Origin: Albibacterium sp963696875
GTDB taxonomy: Bacteria > Bacteroidota > Bacteroidia > Sphingobacteriales > Sphingobacteriaceae
Length of the DNA stretch: 64,000 nucleotides
Assembly: GCA_963696875.1 (NCBI GenBank)
Contig: CAVOLQ010000001.1
Span: forward strand, 682,001 to 746,000
Direction of reading: 5' to 3'
Shown: in pieces, positions 1 to 9,365 of the stretch
Layout: each line of letters opens with the position of its first letter
How positions within the stretch are numbered: the first letter of the stretch is position 1
Position numbers and translations under genes: made by a program
Notes under the pieces: generated by a model
The model's input: the letters and a program-made list of their open reading frames with translations, nothing else
What the model was told of the DNA's origin: nothing
Databases searched by the model: none

Positions 1-1
1 T

Positions 2-622
2 TTTTGGACGAATGATTTAAGGAAAATGATGGTGCTTTCTGCTATATTCGGTGCAATTTCAGGATTGTTAGGTGCCTATATATCATTTATAGCTCCTTCT
101 ATGCCTACTGGTCCCTGGATGGTAGTAGTTTCCTCTTTTATTGCATTCTTTTCTTTCTTCTTCGCGCCTAAAGTGGGCATTATCTCAAGATCGAGCATGC
201 AAAAAAGCAGAGGAAATATCATGCTGGAAGAGAATATCTTGAAAGTATTTTACCAACAAGGAGAAGAGAAAAAGGATTTTGGATTAGGCTGCACAACCGA
301 ACAGCTTTTGTTTAACCGACCGATGCGAAAGGAATTGTTAGAAAAAGCCCTTCGAAGGCTTTATAGAAAAGACTTGCTATTAAAGGAAAATGATACTTGG
401 TATCTTTCCCAACAAGGAATTTCAAGGTCGGCAAAGGTAGTGAGGCTGCATAGGTTGTGGGAGCTGTATCTTACAAAATATGCTGATATGGCGCCTGAAA
501 ATGTTCATGAGAATGCGGAATTGATTGAACATATCATTACGCCAGAGTTAGAATTAGAATTGGAACATCAGTTGGGTTTTCCAGAAAAGGATCCACATAA
601 TTCAATTATTCCTAGAATTTAA
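2..622 (+). CDS. Metal ABC transporter permease fused to DtxR/MntR-like domain (5'-partial)
   Basis: The frame is open to the window edge, so the first internal ATG (26) is not the real start; the missing part should hold most of the permease. Visible residues 1-60 are the last two membrane segments of an ABC-3 (ZnuB/MntB/TroC) permease. After a short linker come a winged-helix-like part (about 70-135) and a DtxR-type dimerisation part with the family pattern VRLHRLWE, VHENAE, EHIITPELE, FPEKDPHN. Known relative: chlamydial YtgCR, where permease and iron repressor are one polypeptide. The gene is followed after 10 nt by a second permease, so this is the 3' half of a Mn/Fe/Zn uptake operon. 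Its ATPase and binding protein would lie upstream, outside the window. Whether the repressor part is cleaved off or acts in place is unknown. Confidence 0.88.
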   Translation, partial: FWTNDLRKMMVLSAIFGAISGLLGAYISFIAPSMPTGPWMVVVSSFIAFFSFFFAPKVGIISRSSMQKSRGNIMLEENILKVFYQQGEEKKDFGLGCTTEQLLFNRPMRKELLEKALRRLYRKDLLLKENDTWYLSQQGISRSAKVVRLHRLWELYLTKYADMAPENVHENAELIEHIITPELELELEHQLGFPEKDPHNSIIPRI

Positions 623-632
623 TAGAAATAAA

Positions 633-1529
633 ATGATTGCATTTTGGATAATATTAACGGGTACATTGGTTGCGGTTTCAGCTGGTTTGCTGGGCTGCTT
701 TTTAGTACTGCGAAAAATGAGTATGCTGGGCGATGCCATTAGTCACTCGGTCTTGCCTGGAATTGTCATTGCTGTTTTATTGAGCGGAAGTAGAGATCCT
801 TTAACCATGGTCATTGGGGCAGGAATTTTAGGATTACTCACCACTTTCTTGATTGAGTTTTTTCAAAAGAAAGCTAAATTGCAATCCGATTCGTCCATAG
901 GCGTTACCTTTACGTTTTTATTCGCTCTTGGTATTATTTTTATTAGTTTATTTGCAGGTTTTATCGATATTGATCAAGATTGTGTTTTGTATGGTGAAAT
1001 CGCCTATGTTCCAATTGATACCTGGATTTTGTCTAATGGAATCATTTTGGGTCCCCGCGCAGTTTACATTTTAGGTAGCTTATTGATATTAGTGGTTGTT
1101 TTTGTTATTGCTTTTTACAAACAGCTTGCAGTTACCTCTTTTGACCCCGCTTTTGCTTCTGCAATCGGAATTTCTACTGCCTTTTGGCATTATGCCCTGA
1201 TGAGCTTGGTTTCCATCACGACTGTCGTCTCTTTTGATTCGGTAGGTGCCATCCTTATTATTAATTTTTTAATTGGTCCGCCTTCGATCGCCTATTTACT
1301 GACCGGAGATTTGAAGAGAATGCTGATTTATACCGCTATTATTGGGGTTATAATTTCTGTTTTCGGGTATATGGTAGCTGCTTATTTTGATGTTTCTGTT
1401 GCAGGAAGTATGGCGAGCATAACAGGAGTTGTCTTTGCTTTAGTTTACTTTTATATTAAAAGAAAAGCAGGTTTATCAAAGCTAAGCCAGGAGAAAGTGA
1501 TTTTATCTGAAGAATTAAACAATGGCTAA
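633..1529 (+). CDS. Metal ABC transporter permease (ABC-3 family)
   Basis: Integral membrane permease of the MntB/ZnuB/TroD family, 298 residues, about eight or nine hydrophobic segments. Family signatures are visible: the N-terminal GCFLVLRKMSMLGDAISHSV (about 21-40) and the central VSFDSVGAILIINFLIGPPS stretch. It should pair with the upstream permease-repressor fusion as the heterodimeric membrane channel of a divalent-metal importer (Mn, Fe or Zn; the metal cannot be told from sequence). The start lies 10 nt after the upstream stop. Its stop overlaps the start of trmN6 by 8 nt, so the three genes are probably cotranscribed. Confidence 0.92.
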   Translation: MIAFWIILTGTLVAVSAGLLGCFLVLRKMSMLGDAISHSVLPGIVIAVLLSGSRDPLTMVIGAGILGLLTTFLIEFFQKKAKLQSDSSIGVTFTFLFALGIIFISLFAGFIDIDQDCVLYGEIAYVPIDTWILSNGIILGPRAVYILGSLLILVVVFVIAFYKQLAVTSFDPAFASAIGISTAFWHYALMSLVSITTVVSFDSVGAILIINFLIGPPSIAYLLTGDLKRMLIYTAIIGVIISVFGYMVAAYFDVSVAGSMASITGVVFALVYFYIKRKAGLSKLSQEKVILSEELNNG

Positions 1530-2229
1530 ATCAATCTTTCAATTCAAGCAGTTTGATATCGACCAAGAGGGGAGTGGCATGAAAATTAATACAGATGGTG
1601 TGTTATTGGCTGCAAAAACAAATGCTATTGCTCCAAAAACTATTCTTGATATCGGCACGGGTACGGGTGTGATTGCTTTAATGTTGGCCCAGCGTTTTCC
1701 TGATGCAGAGGTGCATGCTTTGGAGATAAATAAAGAGGCTTCTTTATGTGCTGAAAGAAATTTTAGGAATTCTGCTTTCTCAGAACGCTTGAGTTCGTTT
1801 CATAAAGATTTTCAGCATTTTGTTCCTCAAGTTAATTACGACTTGATTGTATCAAATCCGCCGTTCTTTATCAATTCACTAAAAAATCCAGATTTGACTA
1901 AAATGATTGCCCGACATGCCGGATCAGGCTTTTTTGAAAGTTTATTTTCAAAAAGCTTTGAATGGTTAACAGAAGATGGAACGTTTCAGTTAATTTGGCC
2001 GTATTCTATTAAAGAATCTTCGATTGAAAATGGTCATTTGTCAAAATGGTTCATCCAAAGCGAAATCAATATACGGTCTTTTGAGCACTCTGAGGTAATA
2101 CGTGTGATTTCAACTTTGACTAAACAAAAGAAAATCAAGTGTGCTGAGGATTTTGTGATTTATAAAGAAAAAGGTAAATACAGCAAAGAATACCAAGAGC
2201 TATTAAAGCCTTTTTTCTTGAATTTTTAA
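1522..2229 (+). CDS. trmN6: tRNA1(Val) (adenine(37)-N6)-methyltransferase
   Basis: SAM-dependent methyltransferase of the TrmN6/YfiC family, 235 residues. It has the SAM-binding motif LDIGTGTGVIALML (about 41-54) and the N6-adenine catalytic motif NPPFF (about 112-116). The known family reaction is N6-methylation of A37 in tRNA1(Val). The N-terminal pattern FQFKQF....MKINTDGVLL is typical. Translational coupling to the metal permease is suggested by the 8-nt overlap, but the functions are unrelated; this is probably a Bacteroidota-specific operon arrangement. No anomalies. Confidence 0.9.
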   Translation: MAKSIFQFKQFDIDQEGSGMKINTDGVLLAAKTNAIAPKTILDIGTGTGVIALMLAQRFPDAEVHALEINKEASLCAERNFRNSAFSERLSSFHKDFQHFVPQVNYDLIVSNPPFFINSLKNPDLTKMIARHAGSGFFESLFSKSFEWLTEDGTFQLIWPYSIKESSIENGHLSKWFIQSEINIRSFEHSEVIRVISTLTKQKKIKCAEDFVIYKEKGKYSKEYQELLKPFFLNF

Positions 2230-2275
2230 TTAAGACGGAAATTAAGACCATCATGAGTTCGATAAGCTCACAGCC

Positions 2276-2352
2276 GAGTGTTCATAGCTTCATTGCCAGT
2301 TAAAAACAAATCGAGTGTATTTAGCTCTTTAATACAATGAAGATGAACACTC
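2276..2352. repeat. Imperfect inverted repeat in the trmN6-phosphodiesterase gap
   Basis: Arms at about 2276-2295 (GAGTGTTCATAGCTTCATTG) and 2335-2352 (CAATGAAGATGAACACTC) are reverse complements apart from a two-base gap, separated by about 39 nt. The rest of the 2230-2367 gap shows no gene. It may be a dispersed intergenic palindrome or a long hairpin; no T-tract follows, so an ordinary terminator is less likely. Confidence 0.5.
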
Positions 2353-2367
2353 ATTAATAATATTCCA

Positions 2368-2865
2368 ATGAAAACAATAGGGTTACTTTCTGATACACAT
2401 GGATACCTCGATGATGCGGTATTTACTCATTTTGAAAAATGTGATGAGATATGGCATGCTGGAGATTTTGGAAACGCAGAACTGGCGAAGGCGCTTTCCG
2501 ATTTTAAACCACTTCGTGGGGTTTATGGGAATATTGATGGAAAAGACATTCGTCAACTATACCCAGAGACCTTGCGTTTTGTCGTTGAAGGGTTGGATGT
2601 TTTCATGGTCCATATTGGCGGCTACCCCGGCCATTATTCCCCATTAGTAAAAGAAATAATGCTTAATCACCCTCCCAAGTTATTTATTTCTGGGCATTCT
2701 CATATTTTAAAAGTAATATATGATAAGAAATTTCAGTGCCTGCATCTAAACCCTGGTGCTGCTGGGAAGCAAGGTTGGCATAAAGTAAGGACCTTGCAAA
2801 GGTTTGATATCGAAGGAGGTCAGATTCAAAATCTAGAGGTTATTGAACTTGCTATAAGGTTTTAG
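2368..2865 (+). CDS. YfcE/MJ0936-type metallophosphoesterase
   Basis: Small calcineurin-like phosphodiesterase, 165 residues. The metal-binding motifs are in order: LLSDTHG (6-12), HAGDFGN (about 31-37), GNIDG (about 55-59), VHIGG and SGHSH (about 109-113). The family hydrolyses phosphodiesters such as bis-p-nitrophenyl phosphate in vitro; physiological substrates are mostly unknown. It stands alone in its own transcription unit between trmN6 and fbp. Confidence 0.88.
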   Translation: MKTIGLLSDTHGYLDDAVFTHFEKCDEIWHAGDFGNAELAKALSDFKPLRGVYGNIDGKDIRQLYPETLRFVVEGLDVFMVHIGGYPGHYSPLVKEIMLNHPPKLFISGHSHILKVIYDKKFQCLHLNPGAAGKQGWHKVRTLQRFDIEGGQIQNLEVIELAIRF

Positions 2866-2955
2866 CTACCAATTATAAATATTGTCATAATTTGGTTGTA
2901 ATTACAGATAATAGCAGGTATTTTTGCTAGGGTATAATTAATACCAAAACCAATT

Positions 2956-3993
2956 ATGAATAGATTATTAACTCTTGGCCAATTTATTATAGAGAAACAG
3001 GCCGACTTCCCATATGCTAAAGGCGAGCTTTCGCGATTATTGAGAGATATCGGAATTGCCGCTAAAATAGTAAACCGTGAAGTGAATAAAGCCGGCTTAG
3101 TGGATATCTTAGGAGATAATGGCACTATGAATGTTCAAGGGGAAGGACAGAAAAAGCTTGATGTTTTTGCAGATGACCAGTTTATTTGTGCTTTAAGAAG
3201 TGGGGGCGAATGCTGTGTGGTCGCTTCAGAGGAGCATGACAACTGTATTTTTATTGAATCAGAGATTTCAAAAAATGCAAAGTATATTGTAGCAATTGAT
3301 CCTTTAGATGGTTCATCAAATATTGATGTAAACGTTTCCATAGGCACTATCTTTTCTATTTACCGCCGTAAAAGTATTAGCGGGGCTGCCAATATGGAAG
3401 ACGTTTTGCAGAAAGGAATCGAGCAGGTAGCAGCTGGATATGTAGTTTATGGTTCGTCTACAATGATGGTTTATACTACAGGTAAGGGCGTAAATGGTTT
3501 TACGCTTGACCCATCTATTGGCGAGTTCTGTTTGTCGCACCCTAATATTAAAATTCCACCCAATGGGAGAATCTATTCTATAAACGAGGGTAATTATGTT
3601 CATTTTCCAGATGGCGTAAAGCGATACATCAAGTATTGTCAAGAAGAAGATGCTGCTACAGAGAGGCCCTTTATTTCTCGTTATATCGGCTCTATGGTAG
3701 CTGATATACATAGAAATCTTTTAAAGGGTGGAATTTTTCTTTACCCTGCAACTTCTGCAAACCGAAGTGGGAAATTGCGCCTTTTATATGAATGTAATCC
3801 TATGGCTTTTATTATTGAGCAAGCTGGAGGAAAGGCAAGTAATGGTTTGCAACGGATTTTAGAAATTCAGCCCGATAGTTTGCATGAGCGCAGTCCAATT
3901 TTTATTGGAAATTCTGAAATGGTAGAGATGGTCGAGAAATTACTAATGGAAGAAAAGGAATCTGTTGATAAGGTGTATAACTCTATGGTATAA
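2956..3993 (+). CDS. fbp: Fructose-1,6-bisphosphatase, class I
   Basis: Gluconeogenic enzyme hydrolysing fructose 1,6-bisphosphate to fructose 6-phosphate; cytoplasmic. At 345 residues it has the normal class I length. The Mg-binding and catalytic block DPLDGSSNIDVNVSIGTIF (about 115-133) and the C-terminal substrate region KLRLLYECNPMAFIIEQAGG are intact. It is convergent with the merR-type gene on the other strand; the two stop codons are 1 nt apart, so there is no room for a separate terminator. Confidence 0.95.
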   Translation: MNRLLTLGQFIIEKQADFPYAKGELSRLLRDIGIAAKIVNREVNKAGLVDILGDNGTMNVQGEGQKKLDVFADDQFICALRSGGECCVVASEEHDNCIFIESEISKNAKYIVAIDPLDGSSNIDVNVSIGTIFSIYRRKSISGAANMEDVLQKGIEQVAAGYVVYGSSTMMVYTTGKGVNGFTLDPSIGEFCLSHPNIKIPPNGRIYSINEGNYVHFPDGVKRYIKYCQEEDAATERPFISRYIGSMVADIHRNLLKGGIFLYPATSANRSGKLRLLYECNPMAFIIEQAGGKASNGLQRILEIQPDSLHERSPIFIGNSEMVEMVEKLLMEEKESVDKVYNSMV

Positions 3994-3994
3994 A

Positions 3995-4330
3995 CTATAG
4001 ACTTTCCCTTACTTCAATTAAAAACTTTTTTAATCTTTCTAAGGAATTAACTACACGCTGATTTTCACGTGCCTCATCCTTATTTTCTTTTAAATAATCT
4101 CTTGCGCCTTGTAAAGTATAGCCTTTGTCTTTTACCAATGAGAAAATGATCTTTAAGTTTTCAATGTCTTCGGCAGTGAAAAGTCGATTTCCTTTCTTGT
4201 TTTTCTTAGGCTTTATGATGTCGAACTCCCGTTCATAATACCGGATTTGGGAAGCATTTACGTCAAACATTTTCGTAACCTCACCCATTGAGTAATACAG
4301 TTTAGTTATTTCATGATCTTTGTAAGGCAT
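3995..4330 (-). CDS. MerR-family transcriptional regulator
   Basis: 111 residues with an N-terminal MerR winged helix: YYSMGEVTKMFDVNASQIRY followed by YEREFDIIKPKKNKKGNRLF (about 12-52), then a helical part (55-110) that likely dimerises. There is no C-terminal effector domain, so it is a short MerR-like protein as commonly found next to the M23 peptidase in Bacteroidota. It is 59 nt downstream of the M23 gene on the same strand and may be cotranscribed with it. Target unknown. Confidence 0.88.
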   Translation of the reverse strand: MPYKDHEITKLYYSMGEVTKMFDVNASQIRYYEREFDIIKPKKNKKGNRLFTAEDIENLKIIFSLVKDKGYTLQGARDYLKENKDEARENQRVVNSLERLKKFLIEVRESL

Positions 4331-4389
4331 TTTCCGGTATTATAAATTTTATGCAAAGTGCTAAGAATTTTTCAATTTCCCAATAAAAA

Positions 4390-5400
4390 CTAATCGAAAG
4401 ACTGATTTACCTGTGATGCTGCTTTAGTCATGGCTAAGTATTCACTTGGACTTAGATCATTAAAAAAGAAATTAATTGGATTTACAGGGCGATCATTCTT
4501 AATCACTTCATAATGTAAATGTGGACCAGTAGAAATGCCCGTGTTGCCAACATAGCCTATTATTTCACCACGCTTTATTTTTTGACCTTTTTTAACTTTG
4601 ATTTTGCTCATATGTCCGTACAGCGTTTCATAGCCATAATCATGATCAATTTTTACCATGTTTCCATATCCGCGTTCTTTCCCTGTGTCCCGTATTATGC
4701 CATTGCCTGTTGCATAAATGGGAGTGCCGGTTGGGGCAGCGAAATCTATTCCCTTGTGACTTTTCTTTATTTTATAAACCGGATGAATTCTAGAACCGAA
4801 GCCTGAAATGCCTTTATGTAAGTTTTTACTGTTTATAGGAGATATTGCTGGAATACTAGCCATCATTTCAGATTTTGATTTAGCAAGGTCAAGTAATTCT
4901 TCGTATGACTTGGATTGTACAATTAAAGTTTTTGAAATCTCATCTATTTTTTTCGCGCTCTTAATCATGATTTCTGAGTTTCGATAATCTTTCAAGTTTT
5001 CATAGCGATCCACCCCGCCGTAGCCGGCTTGACGAATATCAGGAGAAATAGGATCAGCATAAAATAAAGCACGATAAATACTGTCGTCACGCACTTGAAT
5101 GTCTTTTAAAACAACGCTTACCTGACCCATGCGTTCTTGTAAGATTTCGTATTGAAGACTCATCTGATCAATTTCCCGTTTTAATTCCCTTTCTTTTGGA
5201 GAATCTAATAAGGAGTAACCAGCATAAAATAAAACACTTGCAAAAATTAAAGAGGAGGCTAGAAAGCCACCGATTTTAAGAAATTTATTTAGAGGAGTGG
5301 ATTTTACTGGTTCGTATGTCGAAGTTTGAGGATTATAATAATATTTCGCTTTGGCCACTAATATTGGTTTTAATGAATGGTTATTAAATTGAATTTGCAA
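4390..5400 (-). CDS. Membrane-anchored M23 murein endopeptidase
   Basis: 336 residues: a short cytoplasmic start, one membrane segment (about 47-68), a coiled-coil stretch (about 72-180), then a C-terminal peptidase M23/LytM domain (about 195-312). Zinc ligand motifs are visible: GSRIHPV, HKGIDFAAPTGTPI, YGHMSK and HLHYE. The protein should face the periplasm and cut peptidoglycan cross-bridges during growth or division. It is divergent from alaS, with about 195 nt between the starts. All M23 catalytic histidines are present, so it is probably an active enzyme rather than an EnvC-type activator. Confidence 0.92.
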   Translation of the reverse strand: MQIQFNNHSLKPILVAKAKYYYNPQTSTYEPVKSTPLNKFLKIGGFLASSLIFASVLFYAGYSLLDSPKERELKREIDQMSLQYEILQERMGQVSVVLKDIQVRDDSIYRALFYADPISPDIRQAGYGGVDRYENLKDYRNSEIMIKSAKKIDEISKTLIVQSKSYEELLDLAKSKSEMMASIPAISPINSKNLHKGISGFGSRIHPVYKIKKSHKGIDFAAPTGTPIYATGNGIIRDTGKERGYGNMVKIDHDYGYETLYGHMSKIKVKKGQKIKRGEIIGYVGNTGISTGPHLHYEVIKNDRPVNPINFFFNDLSPSEYLAMTKAASQVNQSFD

Positions 5401-5540
5401 AACTAAGAATTTAGACGCTGTGCAAATGTTAAAAAATGTTATTATTTGGGGATGTCACGAATAAAAAAATAACTTTGTGATCAAAATTAGCTTCAAATAA
5501 TATGCTGATTTGCAAATGACTAGTTGCTTTAAGTCTTCAT

Positions 5541-5574
5541 TTTGAATGTTTTTACAGATAAAGGCGTAACTTTG
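5541..5574 (+). promoter_or_regulatory. Bacteroidota-type promoter of alaS
   Basis: TTTG at 5541-5544 and TAACTTTG at 5567-5574, separated by 22 nt, match the sigma-AB-type -33 TTTG / -7 TAnnTTTG consensus. The alaS ATG is 21 nt downstream. Confidence 0.6.
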
Positions 5575-5595
5575 GAATTATTTTAAATTATATTC

Positions 5596-8229
5596 ATGAC
5601 CAGTAGCGAGATTAGAGAAACATTTTTAAAGTTTTTTGAAAACAAACAACATCACATTGTACCTTCAGCTCCCTTAGTTATAAAAGACGATCCTACCCTA
5701 ATGTTCACCAACGCGGGTATGAATCAATTTAAAGATATTTTCTTAGGTATTAAGCCAGCGAAATATAACCGAGTTGCAGACACTCAAAAATGCCTTCGTG
5801 TTTCTGGCAAGCACAATGATTTAGAGGAAGTGGGATATGATACTTATCATCATACTTTTTTCGAAATGCTAGGGAATTGGAGCTTAGGAGATTCAACCAA
5901 AGCTGGCGAAGGATATTTTAAAAAGGAAGCCATTGCCTGGGCTTGGGAATTGTTGACCGAGGTTTACGGATTGGATAAAGATAGATTATACGTAAGTGTT
6001 TTTGAAGGGGATAAAGGGGATGGACTGGAAAAGGATATAGAAGCTTTCGACTTTTGGAAGCAATATATTGCTGAAGACAGGATACTGATGGGCAATAAAA
6101 AGGATAATTTTTGGGAGATGGGGGATACTGGCCCTTGTGGTCCATGCTCTGAGATCCATATTGATATTCGCCCAGACGAGGAAAGAAAAGCCATAGACGG
6201 AAGAAGTTTAGTAAATCAAGATCATCCTCAAGTAGTGGAGGTTTGGAACTTGGTTTTCATGCAATACAATAGGAAGGCAGATGGGAGCCTTCATTTGTTG
6301 CCCCATCAACATGTTGATACAGGAATGGGTTTTGAGCGGCTGTGCATGGCTTTGCAAGGAAAGCAATCCAATTATGATACTGATGTTTTCCAACCACTCA
6401 TACAATATATTGCTAAGGAGACCCATATATTATATGGAGATGAAGAAAAGACCAGCATCGCAATGCGTGTGATGGCTGATCATGTTCGCGCAATAACCTT
6501 TACCATTTCTGACGGACAGCTGCCTTCAAACAATGGTGCGGGCTATGTGATTCGTAGAATTTTGCGTCGCGCAGTTCGTTATGGCTTCACCTTCCTTAAT
6601 TTGAAGGAGCCCTTTCTATATAAGCTGGTAGATACTCTTGCTGAACAATTTGAAAACGTGTTCCCTGACTTTTATGAACAAAGAGAGTTTGTGAAGAAAG
6701 TGATCAGAGAGGAGGAGAATTCCTTTTTACATACCTTGTCTGCTGGCATTAGTCGTTTTGAGAAATATGCAGCTACTCATACTGAGGTGGAAGGAAAAGT
6801 TGCCTTTGAATTATATGATACCTTTGGTTTCCCAATTGATTTAACTCAACTATTGGCTAGGGAAAAGGGATTGGAGGTGGATATGAAAGGCTATCACGAT
6901 GAACTCCATATTCAAAAAGAACGTTCACGTGCAGCAACCTCTATTGTGGCGGGCGACTGGGTGGAGCTAGACTCTTCAGTTGGAAATGTATTTGTGGGTT
7001 ATGATGATCTTTTAGTGCATACTAAAGTTAGCAAATACCGGGAGGTACAAGTTAAAGGAAAAAAGCAAGTCCAAATTGTTTTGCTCTCTACCCCATTTTA
7101 TCCAGAAGGAGGTGGCCAGATTGGTGATACCGGAATCCTTGATTTTGGAGGCGAAAAGGTAAAGGTGATTGATACGCGAAAAGAAAATGATCTTATTCTT
7201 CATATTGTATCCGATCTTCCTAAAGCGATTTCAGAACCTGTTGTTGCAACCGTTGACGGCGAAAAGCGATTTTATACATCATCTAATCATACCGCGACTC
7301 ATTTACTGCAAGCTGCGTTGAAAGAGGTTTTGGGCGAACATGTTCAACAAAAGGGATCTTTAGTTAATAATAAATACCTTCGTTTTGATTTTTCTCACTT
7401 CTCAAGAATGACTGATGAGGAAATCAAGCAAGTTGAAACAATAGTAAATCAAAAAATCAGGAATAATATTTCTCTTGATGAACAGCGGTCGATTGCTCTA
7501 AATGAAGCAAAAGCTCTAGGTGCCAGTGCGCTTTTTGGAGAAAAATACGGCGAAACGGTTCGGATGATTACATTTGATCCTAACTATTCTCGTGAGCTAT
7601 GTGGCGGAACGCATGTTGCAGCTACAGGGATGATAGGTTTTTTTAAAATTGTTAGTGAAAGTGCTGTTCAGGCAGGTGTACGGAGGGTTGAAGCAATTAC
7701 CGGAGTCGAAGCCCTGAACTACATATTTGAGCTCGCCGATAACTTTAAAGAGCTAAAAGAAGTGTTGAATAACCCTAAAAGTGTGGTCTCTACAGTTGTG
7801 GGTTTAATAGAGGAAAACAGTAAATTAAAAAAAGAAGTAGAGAAAGGAATCGTTGAAAAGATAAAGGAGTTAAAAAATACTTTAATCGATAAAATACAAC
7901 CTATCGAAGGGGTTAATTTTTTAGCTCAAGAAGTTGATCTACCATCTGCCGATGCATTAAAGAATCTTTCGTTTTCGCTTAAGGACCAAGTTGATAATTT
8001 ATTGTTAGTTTTAGGTGCTACTATAAATGGGAAGCCAACAATTAGTGTCATGCTTTCCGAAAACTTGATTGACGAGAGAAAGCTAAATGCAACAAACATT
8101 GTCAGGGAATTGGCAAAGGAAATCCAAGGTGGGGGTGGCGGTCAGCCATTTTATGCTACTGCGGGTGGTAAGAATGCAGAAGGACTTGCTAAAGCAATGG
8201 AAAAGGCAAGGCAGTTTTTAACTGAGTAA
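5596..8229 (+). CDS. alaS: Alanyl-tRNA synthetase
   Basis: Class II synthetase of normal length (877 residues) charging tRNA(Ala). Order: catalytic core from TSSEIRETFLKFFENKQHHI with motif 2 (about 60-110) and DTGPCGPCSEIH; the tRNA-binding middle; the editing domain with SNHTATHLLQ (about 561-570) and the zinc/editing motif CGGTHV (about 669-674); and the C-terminal C-Ala part with GGGGQPFYATAGG. All key motifs are present. It is a single-gene unit divergent from the M23 gene; a TlpA-like lipoprotein follows after 26 nt and may be read through from here. Confidence 0.97.
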   Translation: MTSSEIRETFLKFFENKQHHIVPSAPLVIKDDPTLMFTNAGMNQFKDIFLGIKPAKYNRVADTQKCLRVSGKHNDLEEVGYDTYHHTFFEMLGNWSLGDSTKAGEGYFKKEAIAWAWELLTEVYGLDKDRLYVSVFEGDKGDGLEKDIEAFDFWKQYIAEDRILMGNKKDNFWEMGDTGPCGPCSEIHIDIRPDEERKAIDGRSLVNQDHPQVVEVWNLVFMQYNRKADGSLHLLPHQHVDTGMGFERLCMALQGKQSNYDTDVFQPLIQYIAKETHILYGDEEKTSIAMRVMADHVRAITFTISDGQLPSNNGAGYVIRRILRRAVRYGFTFLNLKEPFLYKLVDTLAEQFENVFPDFYEQREFVKKVIREEENSFLHTLSAGISRFEKYAATHTEVEGKVAFELYDTFGFPIDLTQLLAREKGLEVDMKGYHDELHIQKERSRAATSIVAGDWVELDSSVGNVFVGYDDLLVHTKVSKYREVQVKGKKQVQIVLLSTPFYPEGGGQIGDTGILDFGGEKVKVIDTRKENDLILHIVSDLPKAISEPVVATVDGEKRFYTSSNHTATHLLQAALKEVLGEHVQQKGSLVNNKYLRFDFSHFSRMTDEEIKQVETIVNQKIRNNISLDEQRSIALNEAKALGASALFGEKYGETVRMITFDPNYSRELCGGTHVAATGMIGFFKIVSESAVQAGVRRVEAITGVEALNYIFELADNFKELKEVLNNPKSVVSTVVGLIEENSKLKKEVEKGIVEKIKELKNTLIDKIQPIEGVNFLAQEVDLPSADALKNLSFSLKDQVDNLLLVLGATINGKPTISVMLSENLIDERKLNATNIVRELAKEIQGGGGGQPFYATAGGKNAEGLAKAMEKARQFLTE

Positions 8230-8255
8230 ATGGGCCTTTTATTAATAAAAATAAT

Positions 8256-9353
8256 ATGAAGAATTTTATTGTTATGGCAGCAGCCATATTCTTTATTAGT
8301 GCTTGTACTAATAAAGAACAATTTGTTTTAAACGGGAAAATAGAGAATGCTGGCGATATAAATAAGATTTACCTTTATGAGGGTAATACGATAATCGATT
8401 CAGCATTTTTAAATCAATCTAATGAGTTTCGCTTTCGTAGAAGTGCGGTTGAACCCCGAATCTATACCTTAGATGTCGGAAAAGCCCAATACTTATTTGT
8501 ACTTCAAAACGGAGAAAAAGTAAACTTTGAAACAGATTTTGCCAAAGATCCCCGCCAATATACTGTTTCTGGGTCGGAGATTTCAAGTAAAATTAAAACC
8601 CTTAATGCTATTCGAAATAAATACGAGGCATTGTCTGATGAAATCGAAGAAGAATTTACGGATAAGGTAAAAGCAAATCCTGAAAAAGAAGATTCCATTC
8701 GTGAAGTGTCTTATGAGAAATTCCAAAATATGCTTGAGCGTTCAGGAAAGGAGACATTGGCCTTCGCCGAAGAAAATAAAGATAATTTGGCTGGTTTTTA
8801 TGCCATGATCTCTTTAGATCCAAGTATGTACGAAGCACAAATGATTGCCTATGCAGATGGAATAAAAGATAAATTTCCAAATAATTCAACGGTTCAGGCT
8901 TTTGTAAATCATATGGCAGAGCTTAAAATATTAAGTGTTGGACAAAAAGCACCTGATTTTGAATCAATAGATCCTAATGGAAAGCTTATAAAGCTATCAG
9001 ATTTCAAAGGTAAATATACACTTTTAGACTTTTGGGCTTCTTGGTGTGCGCCTTGTCGTCAAGAAAATCCTAATATTGTTGAGCAGTTTGAAAGATTCAA
9101 AGACAGTGGATTTACTGTTTTCGGAGTTTCGCTGGATGATAGTAGAAGTGCTTGGTTAAAAGGAATTAAAGACGATAAGTTAAATTGGCCAAATGTTTCT
9201 GATTTACAACGATGGAACAGTGAACCCGCTCAGCTATATAAGATAAACGCAATTCCAGCCTCTTTTATTATCGGACCTGACGGAACTATTTTAGCGAAAA
9301 ATCTTAGAGGAAAAGCTTTGGGTGAATTCTTGGAGCAACATATTGGCAATTAG
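8256..9353 (+). CDS. TlpA-like thioredoxin lipoprotein with DUF4369 domain
   Basis: 365 residues with a lipoprotein signal (lipobox ISAC at about 14-17), an N-terminal DUF4369-like beta domain (about 22-115), a helical middle, and a C-terminal TlpA/ResA thioredoxin domain (about 225-365) with the active site WCAPC and the cis-Pro loop INAIPASF. The family catalyses thiol-disulphide exchange at the cell envelope and is abundant in Bacteroidota. It lies 26 nt downstream of alaS on the same strand. The substrate is unknown. Confidence 0.9.
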   Translation: MKNFIVMAAAIFFISACTNKEQFVLNGKIENAGDINKIYLYEGNTIIDSAFLNQSNEFRFRRSAVEPRIYTLDVGKAQYLFVLQNGEKVNFETDFAKDPRQYTVSGSEISSKIKTLNAIRNKYEALSDEIEEEFTDKVKANPEKEDSIREVSYEKFQNMLERSGKETLAFAEENKDNLAGFYAMISLDPSMYEAQMIAYADGIKDKFPNNSTVQAFVNHMAELKILSVGQKAPDFESIDPNGKLIKLSDFKGKYTLLDFWASWCAPCRQENPNIVEQFERFKDSGFTVFGVSLDDSRSAWLKGIKDDKLNWPNVSDLQRWNSEPAQLYKINAIPASFIIGPDGTILAKNLRGKALGEFLEQHIGN

Positions 9354-9365
9354 ACTTTCAATCTC

